Source: Bactrocera neohumeralis (lineage: Eukaryota; Arthropoda; Insecta; Diptera; Tephritidae). From it: a stretch of 64,000 nucleotides of DNA. Below are positions 11,478 through 22,640 of the stretch, piece after piece; within the stretch, counting starts at the first letter, position 1; the number at the start of each line of letters is the position of its first letter. Made by a program: the position numbers and the translations under genes. A model generated the notes under the pieces. It was not told the DNA's origin, made no database searches, and saw nothing but the letters and a program-made list of their open reading frames with translations. Where the stretch lies: NCBI RefSeq assembly GCF_024586455.1, contig NC_065921.1, positions 69,131,528-69,195,527 of the forward strand, read 5' to 3'.

Positions 11478-12514
11478 GAGTTTCTCAAAGTGTTATATTT
11501 TTCATTAAAATAATTTAATAGTAAATTAAGCCCTGCTAAAGTTGCATAAAATTCATTTGCTTTATTAGACATAAATATAAATAAAATTGGTGCAGAAAAA
11601 ATATACCTCAAAGCTATTTGAGATACTGAGCGTAACTTATACATAAGCTCAAACTACGAACGCAACTGCATAAATAAATAAATATATAATAAATAAGCAT
11701 CAACTGTTGGCACGCGCCTAATAAATGCTATTGTCCAGCGAGTTTATATAGCATACATTTGGGCGCATAATTTATTGCCGGGTACAATTGTCGCCAGCAG
11801 CAACGTGAATCATTTTCAATATTCATTCGCAATAAGAGTGTGACAAATAGGAAATGATGAGGTGAAAAATGTAGGAGAGGCAAAATAGAAAGAGCAGAAA
11901 AGTACACAAAATTGTTACACTGGAAAAAATTTAACATATACATATTAATGTTATTTTGTTTGCTTTGGAAAATCTATAGTTCACTTTAGGGTCACGTTTA
12001 AAGTTCTGCATGCATAAGATATGTGTTTAGCAATTACTAAAGCATGACCAATATACCATACATAAGTATATACAACGTTTCTCACTACAGCTATCCTTAC
12101 GTAGCCAGCATTGCGTGCAAGTAACTAGAAATAATTGATACCTTTTTGCCTGTCGTAGAAAATAGCAATTAAAATTATCGTTAGTAAGCAGTGCATGTGT
12201 GTGGCTCTTGGTTTCGTGGAAAAATCGCCTCCATGCCAGTTATTCACCGTAATTTTACATATTTTATTAAGTAAAAGCGTTAGCCCATATTCTAATAGAC
12301 AGAATAGAGTGTTGTTCAAAAGCATATGATGTTAAAAACGTAGAAGATACGCACACAATAAATAGAATATATGAAATACTGTAATAAAATTGCTTCCAAC
12401 GCCTGAAAGTAAGCACCTTTTTTGAGACTATATTTCTCTTTCGCGACTTTAATTGCGGACCGTATAACTGTGATGTTTAATCTAGTTTCAATTTCGTACA
12501 CAAAACATTTTATT
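11478..12514. other. No gene seen
   Basis: AT-rich; short open frames without family resemblance. Confidence 0.55.
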
Positions 12515-12625
12515 GTTGCAGTTGTAGCGGCATAATTACGCCGAGTTTACAGTCCTTGACCGGGTAAAAAATCCGGGTCCGTTCCGGTTACGTAGATCCG
12601 ATTGTCATGGAATCTGACATTTTTG
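12515..12625 (-). mobile_element. Dispersed repeat, probable LINE 3' tip
   Basis: Contains GTTGCAGTTGTAGCGGCATA, then CCTTGACCGG, then TCCGGGTCCGTTCCGGTTAC. From memory this block is common in higher-fly genomes next to CAA-tailed LINE 3' ends. The assignment to a particular family is inference. Confidence 0.4.
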
Positions 12626-13089
12626 CCTTATAAAACGATTCAGGAAACCTACATGCTGCAGAGTGGCGCACGATTCGTCCCAGAAAAACGAAGCGTAATA
12701 ATCTTTTTCTGCATGAATAATAAACTTATTTTTTTTATTTGACAAATTATTATTTCCATTTTTAAATGAAACTTTGGGATACCCAAAAAAGGTTTGGAGA
12801 AAGCAGCGGTACCATAATTTGAATTTTTATGCCTGATGATGCCTATTTTAAGCGTATATGTAAACAAACAAAATTGCCGTATATGGAGTGAATCACATCC
12901 TGAAATAATCACGAAACTGAACTTCACCTAGATTGAATCACTGTGTGATGGGCAGTCTTGAGAGGTGTATTTTCGGAACACACTTCTTTGAAAAAAACAG
13001 ATTAACAGTAACTGTCAATAGGCATCGTTATTTAAAGATATACAATTAATTCTCTAGGCAAAAAATAGCAAGAATTTTTAGTTTAAATT
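12626..13089. other. No gene seen
   Basis: AT-rich; no recognisable feature. Confidence 0.55.
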
Positions 13090-13338
13090 TTGCCCGAAAA
13101 CCCATTCGTCGAAATATTTTATTCTAGGTCACTTTGGTTGTCTTCTGAAGTACATAAAGAGCATTCGTCGATTTTTACGATGATTCGACAAAGAAGTTCC
13201 ATTAAATTTTGTGTGCGAAATCAAATTTCTGGTGCCGAAACGTTCAGAATATTGGCAAAGGACTTCGGTAATCAGTTTTTGTCGCGAGCTTGTGTTTCTG
13301 AGTGGTACAAATTATTTAAAGAGGGTCGAGAATTCTAA
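13090..13338 (+). pseudogene. Mariner-like transposase N-terminal fragment
   Basis: Plus-strand open frame whose second half reads IKFCVRNQISGAETFRILAK, then SRACVSEWYKLFKEGRE. This is the first helix-turn-helix of a mariner-type transposase (pattern: IKFCV-n-ETF-n-L-n-SR-n-EWYK-FKEGRE; from memory). The frame stops straight after GREF, before the catalytic domain. The adjoining minus-strand piece at 13340-13540 is a second, inverted remnant of the same kind. Confidence 0.65.
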
Positions 13339-13339
13339 A

Positions 13340-13540
13340 TTTATGCTTCAAAATCGATGTCGTTCCACCTAAAATAGCACCCTTTGGCTTAAATACCTTT
13401 GTGCTAACGTTTTTTCCAATCTTCGAAACAGTTGTTAAAGTTAATTTCCGGAATAGCCTTCAACGCGTTCTCGATCTTCTTTGAATAATTTGTACCAATT
13501 TATACGCGACAATTATGAACAAAGCCTCACTATTTGTTGC
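13340..13540 (-). pseudogene. Internally deleted mariner-like transposase
   Basis: Read on the minus strand, WYKLFKEDRE (end of the first DNA-binding region) is followed almost at once by KAIPEINFNNCFEDWKK and then, after stops, GCYF and NDIDFEA. These resemble the C-terminal end of the same protein family (KAIPKS-n-CFEDWKKRWHKCI-n-GDYFEGD-n-ID). The roughly 250-residue catalytic middle is missing and stops are present. Together with 13090-13338 it forms an inverted pair. Confidence 0.55.
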
Positions 13541-14190
13541 TCATAGTAGTACAAAACATAACCTAGAAATCTGACTAAATTTAAGGATAATATAATTGAG
13601 GCAATCCCAACTTCAGATCATTTACGGTCCATAATTTGTAAAAGTAATTAAATATAAAAACTAAAATAAAATTTGCTGCACAAGCAAATAAATAAATGTG
13701 ATGCATTGATTAAAAAAGTTATTACCGTTTGTTTTTACAGCACGATTCGTACGCCACCCTGTACTTTAACTATTATTTTCCAACCAGTATACCTTTTATA
13801 TATATTTGTTCAAACTGGTTATTATTGGAACAGGCCCACAATAATAAGACTCAATTTACTGTGGTTTTATTACTAGCATACTTAATATTGTACTATTTAT
13901 ATAAAATATTACGTATACGCCACAGTGTTCGTTGACCTGTTAATGTTTAGGCAAAATATTAATAAATTACAATTTTTTATAAATTTCATAAATTATAGTT
14001 ATAATAATTATAAATTATTTTCATCTTTGATAAAAAGATACAGGTGTTCCGTGCATATTTCTCTTTTCCTTTGCTCTTTAATTTAACTGTGAAATTTTTG
14101 TAATTCTATACTTTAGTTTTCTAAATTAAATAAAATTATGTATTTTATGTGCATATTAATTTTCTTATATATAATAAATAAATAATCTTT
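13541..14190. other. AT-rich, no gene
   Basis: Strongly AT-rich. The stretch at 14100-14210 grades into a pyrimidine tract belonging to the splice signal described next. Confidence 0.5.
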
Positions 14191-14219
14191 ATATATTTTC
14201 TTCTCTTTTCAGGTAAGTG
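14191..14219 (+). promoter_or_regulatory. Candidate recursive (ratchet) splice site
   Basis: The sequence TTTTCTTCTCTTTTCAG|GTAAGTG places a strong 3' splice site (pyrimidine tract plus CAG, cut after 14212) directly against a strong 5' splice site (GTAAGT from 14213), i.e. a zero-length exon. This is the known consensus of recursive splice sites in long Drosophila introns. It implies a plus-strand transcript crossing this point whose intron is removed in steps. The nearest downstream plus-strand exon candidate is the noncoding exon ending at 43707. A distal upstream promoter of that gene, or another gene, are both possible. Confidence 0.6.
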
Positions 14220-15015
14220 CGATAGAAACTTTCCGTAAAGTAAATTTAGTTAAGTCCAAGCTGTATGGTACGGCGTAGTTGACTCATAAATATATATTTA
14301 TGTGTAGTACGGCTCGATTTCAAGCATTTACATGTAACATATCTATACAGGTAGGCAAGTGCATACTCAATACCAAACATAGTAATTGACATACATAAAA
14401 GTACATAAATATTATATTTTAGTTGAAACTATTGTGGAAGATTTTGAAATTTTTAATTTAAAACTGGTTTGAATCACGAGTTTGTTTATCGGTATCTACT
14501 AAAGGGGCAACCAAGTTGTTTATGGACTGAATATGCCAGAATATAGCTGCTGCGCTATTGCAGACATACTTTATTTATTGTTTTCTGTTCAAACATTATT
14601 GTGCATCATTAGTATAATATTCCTTGCAAGATAAACTAACTTTACTGCATAAATCTTTAATTGCAGCTGCTTCTTTTAAGTTGAGCTTATATTCAAAGAA
14701 AACGGTTCCTATATATCGTAAAATTAACTCTGTCCAATGTTACAGGCTTCGAAGCTGAGTTCGACATTTCTGTAAAATAATTGTAATTAAATTTTGTATG
14801 TGTAAGTTCTCTTGAAGGGTTTACACTGTTCAAGTTAAGAAGCGTTATATTAAATATAAAAAAGTGATGGCTTTCAAACGTATGTGTTATGGAGTGTTTA
14901 CATTCGTTACCTCCATTATAAGATCAAAGTAGTTCGGTTTATTGAAGATCTAAATCGTAATATTGATCCACAAAAGCATGCTGAGGTAAAGTGACCACTT
15001 TAGCCTCACACAGTG
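14220..15015. other. No gene seen
   Basis: AT-rich intronic or intergenic sequence without motifs. Confidence 0.5.
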
Positions 15016-15175
15016 TTTTTGTCCATTCGGACCACATGACCTGACCAGCGTTGCCGCTGCCTCTTAATTCGCTAAACTCTGTCAATGTTATTGTTTAATT
15101 CGTACATCTCATCATTCCATCGAACGCGATATTCGCCGTAGCCAATGCGTACGCAATTGGAGCATTCGAGAGAAT
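15016..15175 (-). pseudogene. LINE ORF2 C-terminal fragment
   Basis: Antisense match to the C-terminal region of the GAA-tailed LINE (compare 37450-37580): AATTCGCTAAACTCTGTCAA, ATTCGTACATCTCATC and ATTCGCCGTAGCCAATGCG. It encodes remains of the GEYRIRW / ELYEIYDDIDIVQRI block. It faces a sense fragment of a related LINE at 15230. Confidence 0.65.
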
Positions 15176-15229
15176 TCTTCTTCGCAATTTCTCTAGAGCC
15201 ATTCGAGTGAGCGATGAGTATTGAAATAT

Positions 15230-15560
15230 ATGGTACCACGAATTTTATGAGCTATGCGGCGACATGGATATAGTTAAGTACATAAAAAGACAGCGAATGC
15301 GCTGGCAAGGCCATGTTGTTCGCATTGAAGATGATGAACCAGTGAAAAACTCTTTCCGATCAAGAGCAATGGTTGGACAACTGAACAAGGTCCCCCACAC
15401 AACCAAAGGAAGGACCAAGTATATAGCGTCGCGTCTGTACTTAGGATGTACAAATGGCGGGAACTCACAAGGGATATAGACTAGTGGCATAGTTTCGTGT
15501 TCTCGGCAAAGAACAACCAGAAGGTGTTATGCCAAACAAGAAGCTCTGGCGGATATCAAT
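15230..15560 (+). pseudogene. Related LINE C-terminal fragment (sense)
   Basis: Open frame with CGDMDIVKYIKRQRMRWQGH followed by VVRIEDDEP, the conserved block near the end of LINE ORF2 (DIDIVQRIKRQRIRWLGHVVRMDE in the 36640 copy, shown here only as a family pattern). The downstream part (KGRTKYIAS) diverges from the GAA-tailed copies, so this is a sister family. It is 5'-truncated. Confidence 0.65.
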
Positions 15561-16463
15561 GGATATAAATAATATCCGTCAATTTATTCACACACAACTT
15601 AGCATTATTTTAGTATGAAGCGCGCATTTTCACTCAATTTGCCAAAAGTGACAATATCGCTAGAAATTTGCACACATTTTCTTTTTCAATCAATACAATA
15701 GTGGAAACTTTACAGAAACACATACACACATACACTAATAAAAACTTACACAGCCATAGAAGGCACATTGATTTTTAATGATTTTTCCAAAGGTGTGCGT
15801 TTGAGTGAAATTGAATGAACGCAAACAAATGGCAACTCACGTGTGCAAATAGCTAGCATGTAGACACACATACAAACATGTGTGAACACTATGAATAAAT
15901 AAACAAATACACAATGCTGCGTGGCACAGAATTCCAGCGGCAAAAATCAAACTTTTCACGGAACAATGGTGCAAAGAGTCCATGAGAAATAATGGAAAAA
16001 ACGCGAGGAAGTATGTATAAATAACAGCAATAGCTTAACATTAGATATGTTAACAAATTTGAGTGGGTGTATGTCTGCGTGTGAGTATGTTGGTGCAAGT
16101 TGTTCTCTCACGTACACTCACATAGATGCGCGCTGCGTTGCACTTGGCCAACTTTGTGTCAGCAAATAAATATTTAGCAAAGCGAATGGAAATATATAAA
16201 CATTCACAAAGCTTCTAGCATATGCACACATACACACATATTAATGCACGCACGAATACGCTTTTATGTTTGGCAAATGCATGTGCACGTAAGCAAATAT
16301 GAGTAGAAAGCAGCGAAAGCAAAGTAAATAAGCAATCATCAGGAAATACATTGAATATTTTTTAGAACTGTTTGTGAATTTTTACTACGTGTGATTCGGG
16401 CGTTATTATTGTTTTTGTTTTCGGTTTTAGCAGTGAAAATTTTATCACATATATAGTGTACCA
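15561..16463. other. No gene seen
   Basis: Many CACACA-type short runs; no coding-like frame. Confidence 0.5.
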
Positions 16464-16610
16464 TCACCTAAAATGTAAAATAACGTAACAGCAACATCAT
16501 AAGTTTACAGGCGAATGAAAAACGTTATAATAGAAACCACTCATATTGAAACAAAATTTGAGTTTTGGTTATGAAATGGTTATATATTGGTTATATCTGA
16601 CAGCGGCAGT
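16464..16610 (-). mobile_element. TATAACCA-core MITE, truncated copy
   Basis: Begins TCACCTAAAATGTAAAATAA, then CGTAACA, CATAAGTTTACAGGCG, CACTCATATTGAAACAAAAT and GGTTATATATTGGTTATATC, ending at CTGACAGCGGCAG. This is the reverse complement of the right-hand two thirds of the 60989-61274 copy. The opposite terminus is missing. Confidence 0.65.
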
Positions 16611-17624
16611 AGTCACTTGGCGCAAGGTGCGAGCTCTAAGCTGCATAAGAACCCTACAACCAAGGTCCTTGAGCATCCCGATGGATCACAGTTCTTCTTT
16701 TATTGGCCAAAGATGATATTTTTGGAGCAAATATTTACTTCAGATGATCCCACTATTCACAAGACAGGTTCAAATTAAAAGTTTGGCCGCAGGGGAACAA
16801 CTCGCTGTAGTTGATTCCCTGAAAATCCTACCAAACACATAGCAAAACTTTGCTTAATGTCAATCTTGGCTCGGTCACAGGTTGCGCCAGCTCACTTTGA
16901 TTCGACTACAACCATTTTCGCTTGACGTTGTCGTACGCTTTTATGTGCAGTGCTTAGCTCCTTGGCAATTAAAATATTTTTAGTGATACTTTCGATAATT
17001 TGCTTTTCAAAGCGTGCATATCTTACACATTAATATTATCGGAACAGCATCGACGACCGAAATTGTGAGTGATTGACAGTTATAGTATCAGGACTATAAA
17101 AACTATTCACATTGTCTATCGCCTGGCTTTTAACGAAGAAATTCAATAAAATATAGCATATTACAATACTGAATGAAGCAATTACAAAATTATCTAACTA
17201 TTTGTAGAACAAAATCTTACCATTCTAATGCCATATAAGCTAAGAGTATTGCTCTTATATACTGCTAAATACAATTATGTATGTATGTATATGTTTGTAT
17301 TACAAACATTTTACAAGAAATAGTTGATAACCTTTCTAAAAGGCAGAAATATTTATAGCTTAAAAAAAATCTTCGTATATATTTAATAGCTGCTCGTGTT
17401 TAATTTCTCATGCAGCAAGTTCTAAATACAAAAATATCATAAAAATCAATGCTTTTAACTAAAACAATTGGCTCAACCAACTCTTTGCATACCAAACAAT
17501 ATTTCATTCGTTACTCATACGCCCCACCACCCAAAAGAGTTTTATCTCCTTTTGATAAATTACCACAATTGACTTTTTCACGCGAATTCTAGAGCACAGG
17601 AGCGAATACACTACCTTGAAGCAA
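16611..17624. other. No gene seen
   Basis: AT-rich; the short open frame at 16587-16778 lacks recognisable motifs. Confidence 0.45.
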
Positions 17625-18150
17625 CAGGTCTCAAATCTGACTCAGCATCACGACATCTAAGGACGTTGGTAGTTCTTCCTTTAATTTGAATAATAGGCCT
17701 AGATGCCAGACTTTGTTAAATGCTTGGCGGACATCAAGGAACACAGCAGAGCAGTATTTATTATTTTCCATAATCCCTATTGTATCATGAAATTTTCTAA
17801 AGCCCAACTGATGATTCGAAATAAGCTGTTTATCTTCCAAGAGCCTGCAGAAAAATATACTTTTGAAAATTTTCGAGATAATTCTTCTTCTTCTTAATTA
17901 GCGTAGACACCGCTTACGATAATTACCAGTAAACTAATTGGTCGATTAATATTAACCAGGTGCTCAGATATCTCAGGTTTAAGAATTCAAATAACCTCAA
18001 CATATTTTCATTGCGATGGGAAATGACAAAATCGCTCCGACTTCAGTTAAAAAGCTTGACAATCATGCTGATTACGTTTTCGGGTAGCTCTTTAAGTGCA
18101 AACGCTTTATTTCTGTCCTGGTGACTTTTTGTTTGCCAAAGCTTAAATAT
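17625..18150 (-). pseudogene. Jockey-type LINE reverse-transcriptase fragment
   Basis: Minus-strand reading. At about 18030-18000 GAILSFPIAMK sits where jockey RTs have A-I-x-R-x-GYFPxxWK. At 17640-17830 EDKQLISNHQLGFRKFHDTI and CSAVFLDVRQAFNKVWHLGL give RT motifs with the catalytic region FLDVxxAFDxVWH, in which the expected Asp after AF is Asn. The YADD part is missing. A short piece of another LINE (17890-17925) interrupts it. Confidence 0.75.
17890..17925 (-). mobile_element. 36-bp tip of GAA-tailed LINE nested in the jockey fragment
   Basis: TTCTTCTTCTTAATTAGCGT followed by AGACACCGCTTAC is the reverse complement of the 3' terminus of the LINE at 37765-37805 (GTAAGCGGTGTCTACGCCAA, then TTAAGAAGAAGAAG). 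It is an extremely 5'-truncated insertion. Confidence 0.8.
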
Positions 18151-19802
18151 CCTCCTGCACTTCTACTGCATCTATCTCAGCAATCGGAAGTCGTTAATGA
18201 TTACTATTTCCCACCAGGTGTAGAGCAGGGTCTCACTCATCAAGCTATTTGGTTTCGGCAACATAACCACATGTTAAATACCGCACCCAATATATTACGC
18301 AGACCATTTTCACATACCTTACGTAGAAATTAAAGACCCATAATGTTAAAGCCCAACAACTATTGTGGTCACGCAGACCATTATGTAAATACAAAAATAA
18401 AAATATTATAATTTACTGCTTAGAAATAAATTATTCAACAATATGTTAGCAACAGATTTAGCACACACTTATGCATACATAGGTGCTTATTATAAACAGC
18501 AATCCTGCTTATGGATGCCACGTATGTAAACAAGCATTTACTATACATACATATAAGTACCTATTTACTAGCTGTATAATTACTAAGCTAACATTCATAA
18601 ATGGCATATTTCCATTTGTATACGAATACAATAAAATATTCGTTGAGTAATTTTTATATGTACAAGTACATGTACATATCAGCATGTTATTCCTTATATG
18701 TATACTCACATAAGAGCATGCACATAATCACATATATATTTATGCTAACAAGCATGAGCGCGACAAGCAGCATAGTATGTCAGATTCATTTTCATATTCA
18801 AAGAGCTAAGAAAGCAAACAAAGCGCAAAAAGTGAAAAAGTAAAGGTTTGGAAAACATTACTGCAAAAGATGAATAGGATAACAAGCATAGAATATGATA
18901 AAGGGTTAATAGGAATCATGTCTATTTTGAGGAAAATTTCGCAACGAGGAAATTTCTTGAGAGAGATTAAACAAAATTCTCAAAAACATAGTGATGAGTT
19001 ATCATTATATGTTTATGAAATTATATGTTATATTCGGGTGTACGGTAATTAAAAGTTGAGTTTTTTTACTGCAAATGCCCACTTTACTTTACTTTTTTAC
19101 ATATATTTTATATACAATTTTTTGATTTTGTGGAAAACATTTTTAAAACCTCCAAAGCAAATTTGAAAATGAGAAATTATGAAACAAAATTCTACGATTT
19201 TCAGTTTGTTTGCTAATATATTCCTATAGTACACCATGTCGTCTGAGCAATACCGAATGTACCCTGTATGTAAACCACTTCTATAAATGCTCGGGCTATT
19301 TCATGTATAATTTTAACTGCGTTTAAATTTAACGGAACGTTTTTGTGGAAATCATTATTCAAACCTTTTTGGTGGAACGGCAAATTTTGTATAAGAACAT
19401 AACTTTTTCCAAGTTGTAGGTTTACTTTCCAAATGCGAAAACAACAAAAAATCCCTTGTTACACGCAATATTTTTTATTTCTTAAATTGCTAATAAAGAG
19501 CTTCTTTACGCTGGATCCATATTTTTAGGACAAAAAAACACAAGCCAAATGTTGTTCTAACTAGAGCGCAGTCAAATGAATTATTGAATAATAAATTCAT
19601 CATTCGTGAAGTTAAAAAATTAAAGTTTTAACTCTTGAGTGTATTCAAGGAAACCGAGCAATTCTAATCTGATTTCAAACAAATCACCAAATTTAGTTGA
19701 TCACACAACGGAAATAAATACGGTTTTTTTACAAAAAATACTCAAACAGTATATCGTCAATTAAAATTCAAAACAGCGAACCATCGAGAAAAAATTTAAA
19801 AT
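18151..19802. other. No gene seen
   Basis: AT-rich. A short repeated word, CACGCAGACCATTATG or a near copy, occurs around 18297 and 18371. No gene found. Confidence 0.45.
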
Positions 19803-19951
19803 TTCTGTCAGATATAATATTACCAATACATAACCATTTTATAACCAAGCCTCAAATTTTGCTTCAATGTGAGTGGTTTTTTTTATATCGTTTTTCCATC
19901 GCCTGTAAACTTATGAAAAGTGATGTTACGTTATTTTGCAATTTGGGTGAC
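19803..19951 (+). mobile_element. TATAACCA-core MITE, truncated copy
   Basis: Runs from CTGTCAGATATAATATTACC through AACCATTTTATAACCAAGCC, AATGTGAGTGGTTTTTTTTA and CGCCTGTAAACTTATGAAAA to GTGATGTTACGTTATTTTGC and ATTTGGGTGA. It is the same orientation as the complete copy at 60989 and lacks the left terminus. Confidence 0.65.
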
Positions 19952-20176
19952 GATATTTACATTATCACTATATACATATATACTTGTATGTATATTAAAA
20001 TTTAGTTGATATATTGATATTGATCAGTAGAAGCTCGTCGTCTGTATATTGTTCTTAGTAAAATTACCTGAAATTTCGCACACGTCCATTTCTCACCACA
20101 ATCACCATAAAGCTACTTATTTGTCGAAACCGCCGATAACGAACAATTAAGCATATAACTGCCCTCCAAACTTGCT

Positions 20177-20545
20177 AATCAAACTCTAGTCTTGGAAAAA
20201 CGCTACAATCTCCGAAAAAATTATTCAGATAGGACAACGATATACCCATGTATTCAAATAAAAGCATGCTGAAATTTCAAATAAAAAAATATTGAAAAAC
20301 CAAACAAAAATTGAAAAAAATCAATATTACTTTTGGTAAATATTTTTTTCATTTATTCTCCACGTGCAATGATAATCGGTCTATTTCAGAGTATTATGAT
20401 TTATGGTTTTAGCCGAAGTAAAAGTGTTTCCTAATTGACTAGCATTTTTTAAAGCTTAAGCAAAACTGCCCTCAAACATAATCAAACTCTAGTCTTGGAA
20501 AAACGCTACAATCTCCGAAAAAATTATTCAGATAGGACAACGATA
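20177..20545 (+). repeat. Local 66-bp direct duplication
   Basis: The block starting AATCAAACTCTAGTCTTGGA at 20177-20242 recurs, apparently without mismatch, at 20480-20545. The preceding words (CTGCCCTC(C)AAAC) are also similar. The start-to-start distance is 303 bp. A further 20-bp word, GTTTTAAACATCAGACAGTA, is doubled at 20600-20655. Confidence 0.8.
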
Positions 20546-21749
20546 GCATATTGACTAACCATAATCAATATAGAATATTTTTACACTAAAAAAAAGTGTT
20601 TTAAACATCAGACAGTATTCAAAAAAATAAGTTTTAAACATCAGACAGTACTTTTACAGTTCTCTTATTGAACGAATATTTTGTGCCACCAATGCATTGT
20701 ATGCCTTTTTTCTTGATTTTTTTTTATCACAAGTGCTATTTCTAATTGAATCTTAAAGATTTATGTATTAATGAACGCACCTTAACCATAATCTTGAAAT
20801 AGCTTACTCTTTTTTGACAGTTGGTCACCATTTGAGTTCTAATACTCGAACTTCGCAAGTAACTGCTTAATCACTTACAAAGAACCAACAATAGAACTGC
20901 TTATAAGTCATCGAAAAGAGTCATTAGTAACATCACGCATTTAATCGACTAATGCCAGTCAACCACGTTATGAGTCGATATTTTTGCTTTTGCTCATTTT
21001 CCCATCTTAATGAAGCATCATTTTTGTGACTGAATTCTTCTATAGAAGAAACAAACCAGCTCTAAGCGTCTCTTATCTTGGACGAAAATAATATTAATTA
21101 ATAACTTTTCTGCTTTACGCCTTCCGCCAGTTAAATAGCAGTCAAAAAAAATTTATGAGACACTCAAGCGCAGAGAATATCCCAACATTTTCTATGTGAG
21201 AAGAATATGTACAAAAGAACTAGATAAAAACTAACCATCAGCAGCACGCATAAATGCCATGTCTATGATTGCTATCCCTTATGTCTTAAGGCCACAGCTA
21301 AATGATTGCCATTAACAGACAAATGTATGATTTTAATTAGGAATAACTGTTTGTCTTTAAATGTGTGGGTCATTGGAGGTGTCTGTGTGGCTCTGCGGTC
21401 ATATCTATCTGTCTGTATGCATGTCCCGAATCATTAATCGGTTGATAGCTTAATGTCAAAAGCATCTTCGGTTATTTTTCGTCTGCCAATTTATTTTGCA
21501 GATTAGCGTCACCGCCACAGACGTTGATTGAGTGAGTTTACTGGTCTTATTTATCAGCTTATTTTGCAAAACTTATATCGTGTGCTTTGTTTTGTGTGTG
21601 TAGAAAATTTGCGAATAAAGAGAAGAGGGGAACAGATGTTTAAAAATTGCGAAAGTATGGCAATAGGGATCACTGAGCGTGCATCCATTTCATTTTTTTT
21701 TTGGATTTGTGTGCAAAGACTCGATTGAGCAATTGAGAAAGATTTTCAC
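20546..21749. other. No gene seen
   Basis: Ordinary AT-rich sequence apart from the small tandem repeat near 20600-20655. Confidence 0.5.
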
Positions 21750-22640
21750 AATGTATTTTTTTAAGTACGATTTGTCTGGCATTCCGTATTTTAGTACAGC
21801 ATCGTAGATGATGTTCCACAAGTCTAGAATGGATCCCTGCGCTGCTCCTGACGTGATCGCTCTCTAGTTTGGTACAGCAGTTTTCTGTTAATAAGGCTCC
21901 GCACCACAGTTCTGAGGTAGTCGGGGATTTTAAAGCTTTTGTTTGAGACCGTCGATCATTTACATTCATCTAGGGCTGTTGCAGACATTCCAGACATCTA
22001 AAGTCGCCAGACACTTTTTTGTTTACCACATCTACGCTGTGGAACTTCTACACTTTCAATTACGTAATTTATAGCTCCAAGAATTGATCTGATGGGTCTA
22101 AAACCGTGTTTTAGGGAAAGTCCTCCAGCTTCGTTGTCAAGCATGCACAGTAGGCGGTATACTGTTGAGAAGTTTGAATCTCCTTTTCCCTTACTGATTA
22201 GCACCAGCCGTTTCTTTTTCAAGGGTTAAGGGAGGTATTGTACATATTCAATATTATTACTGGTCCCTCTTGGCAGTGATTTCTACTGAGATCCCATCCA
22301 GTTCGGATGATTGCTTTCCAGGTGCTGATCTTCAAGCGTAAACTGGGGAATTTGCGGAAATCTTAGAGTCTGTTCTGAAGAACTGGACCTTTTGGAATTG
22401 TGGCTTTGATTGAGCGCCGAGTTTCTTCATCCCTATTTTATACCCAAATCCCTATGGACTTTTGTTAATATCCTCGCGTAGTTGCTCCTATTTTTTTTCC
22501 GCTGCCATCAATGGCATGCTTTAGTTCCTTTTTTGCTGCTTTGTACTGCTTAGCTTCAGGGGATGCGGCTCCTCTGCGCCTGGATCTCTTGTAGGATCTG
22601 CGAAATAGGAGGCATGTCAGTCTGAGTTAGGCAGTATTTT
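21750..22640 (-). pseudogene. R1-like LINE reverse-transcriptase fragment
   Basis: Minus-strand remnants in shifting frames. The segment at 22000-22222 reads KKKRLVLISKGKGDSNFSTV, then YRLLCMLDNEAGG and KHGFRPIRSILGAI. This is the R1-clade RT block (RLVLxxKG-n-YRPLCLLDxxGK-n-GFRxGRSTxDAI). Downstream at 21750-21969 the products ENCCTKLESDH and LVEHHL echo the parallel region at 55180-55310. Catalytic FADD is not recovered and multiple frameshifts make it dead. Confidence 0.75.
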
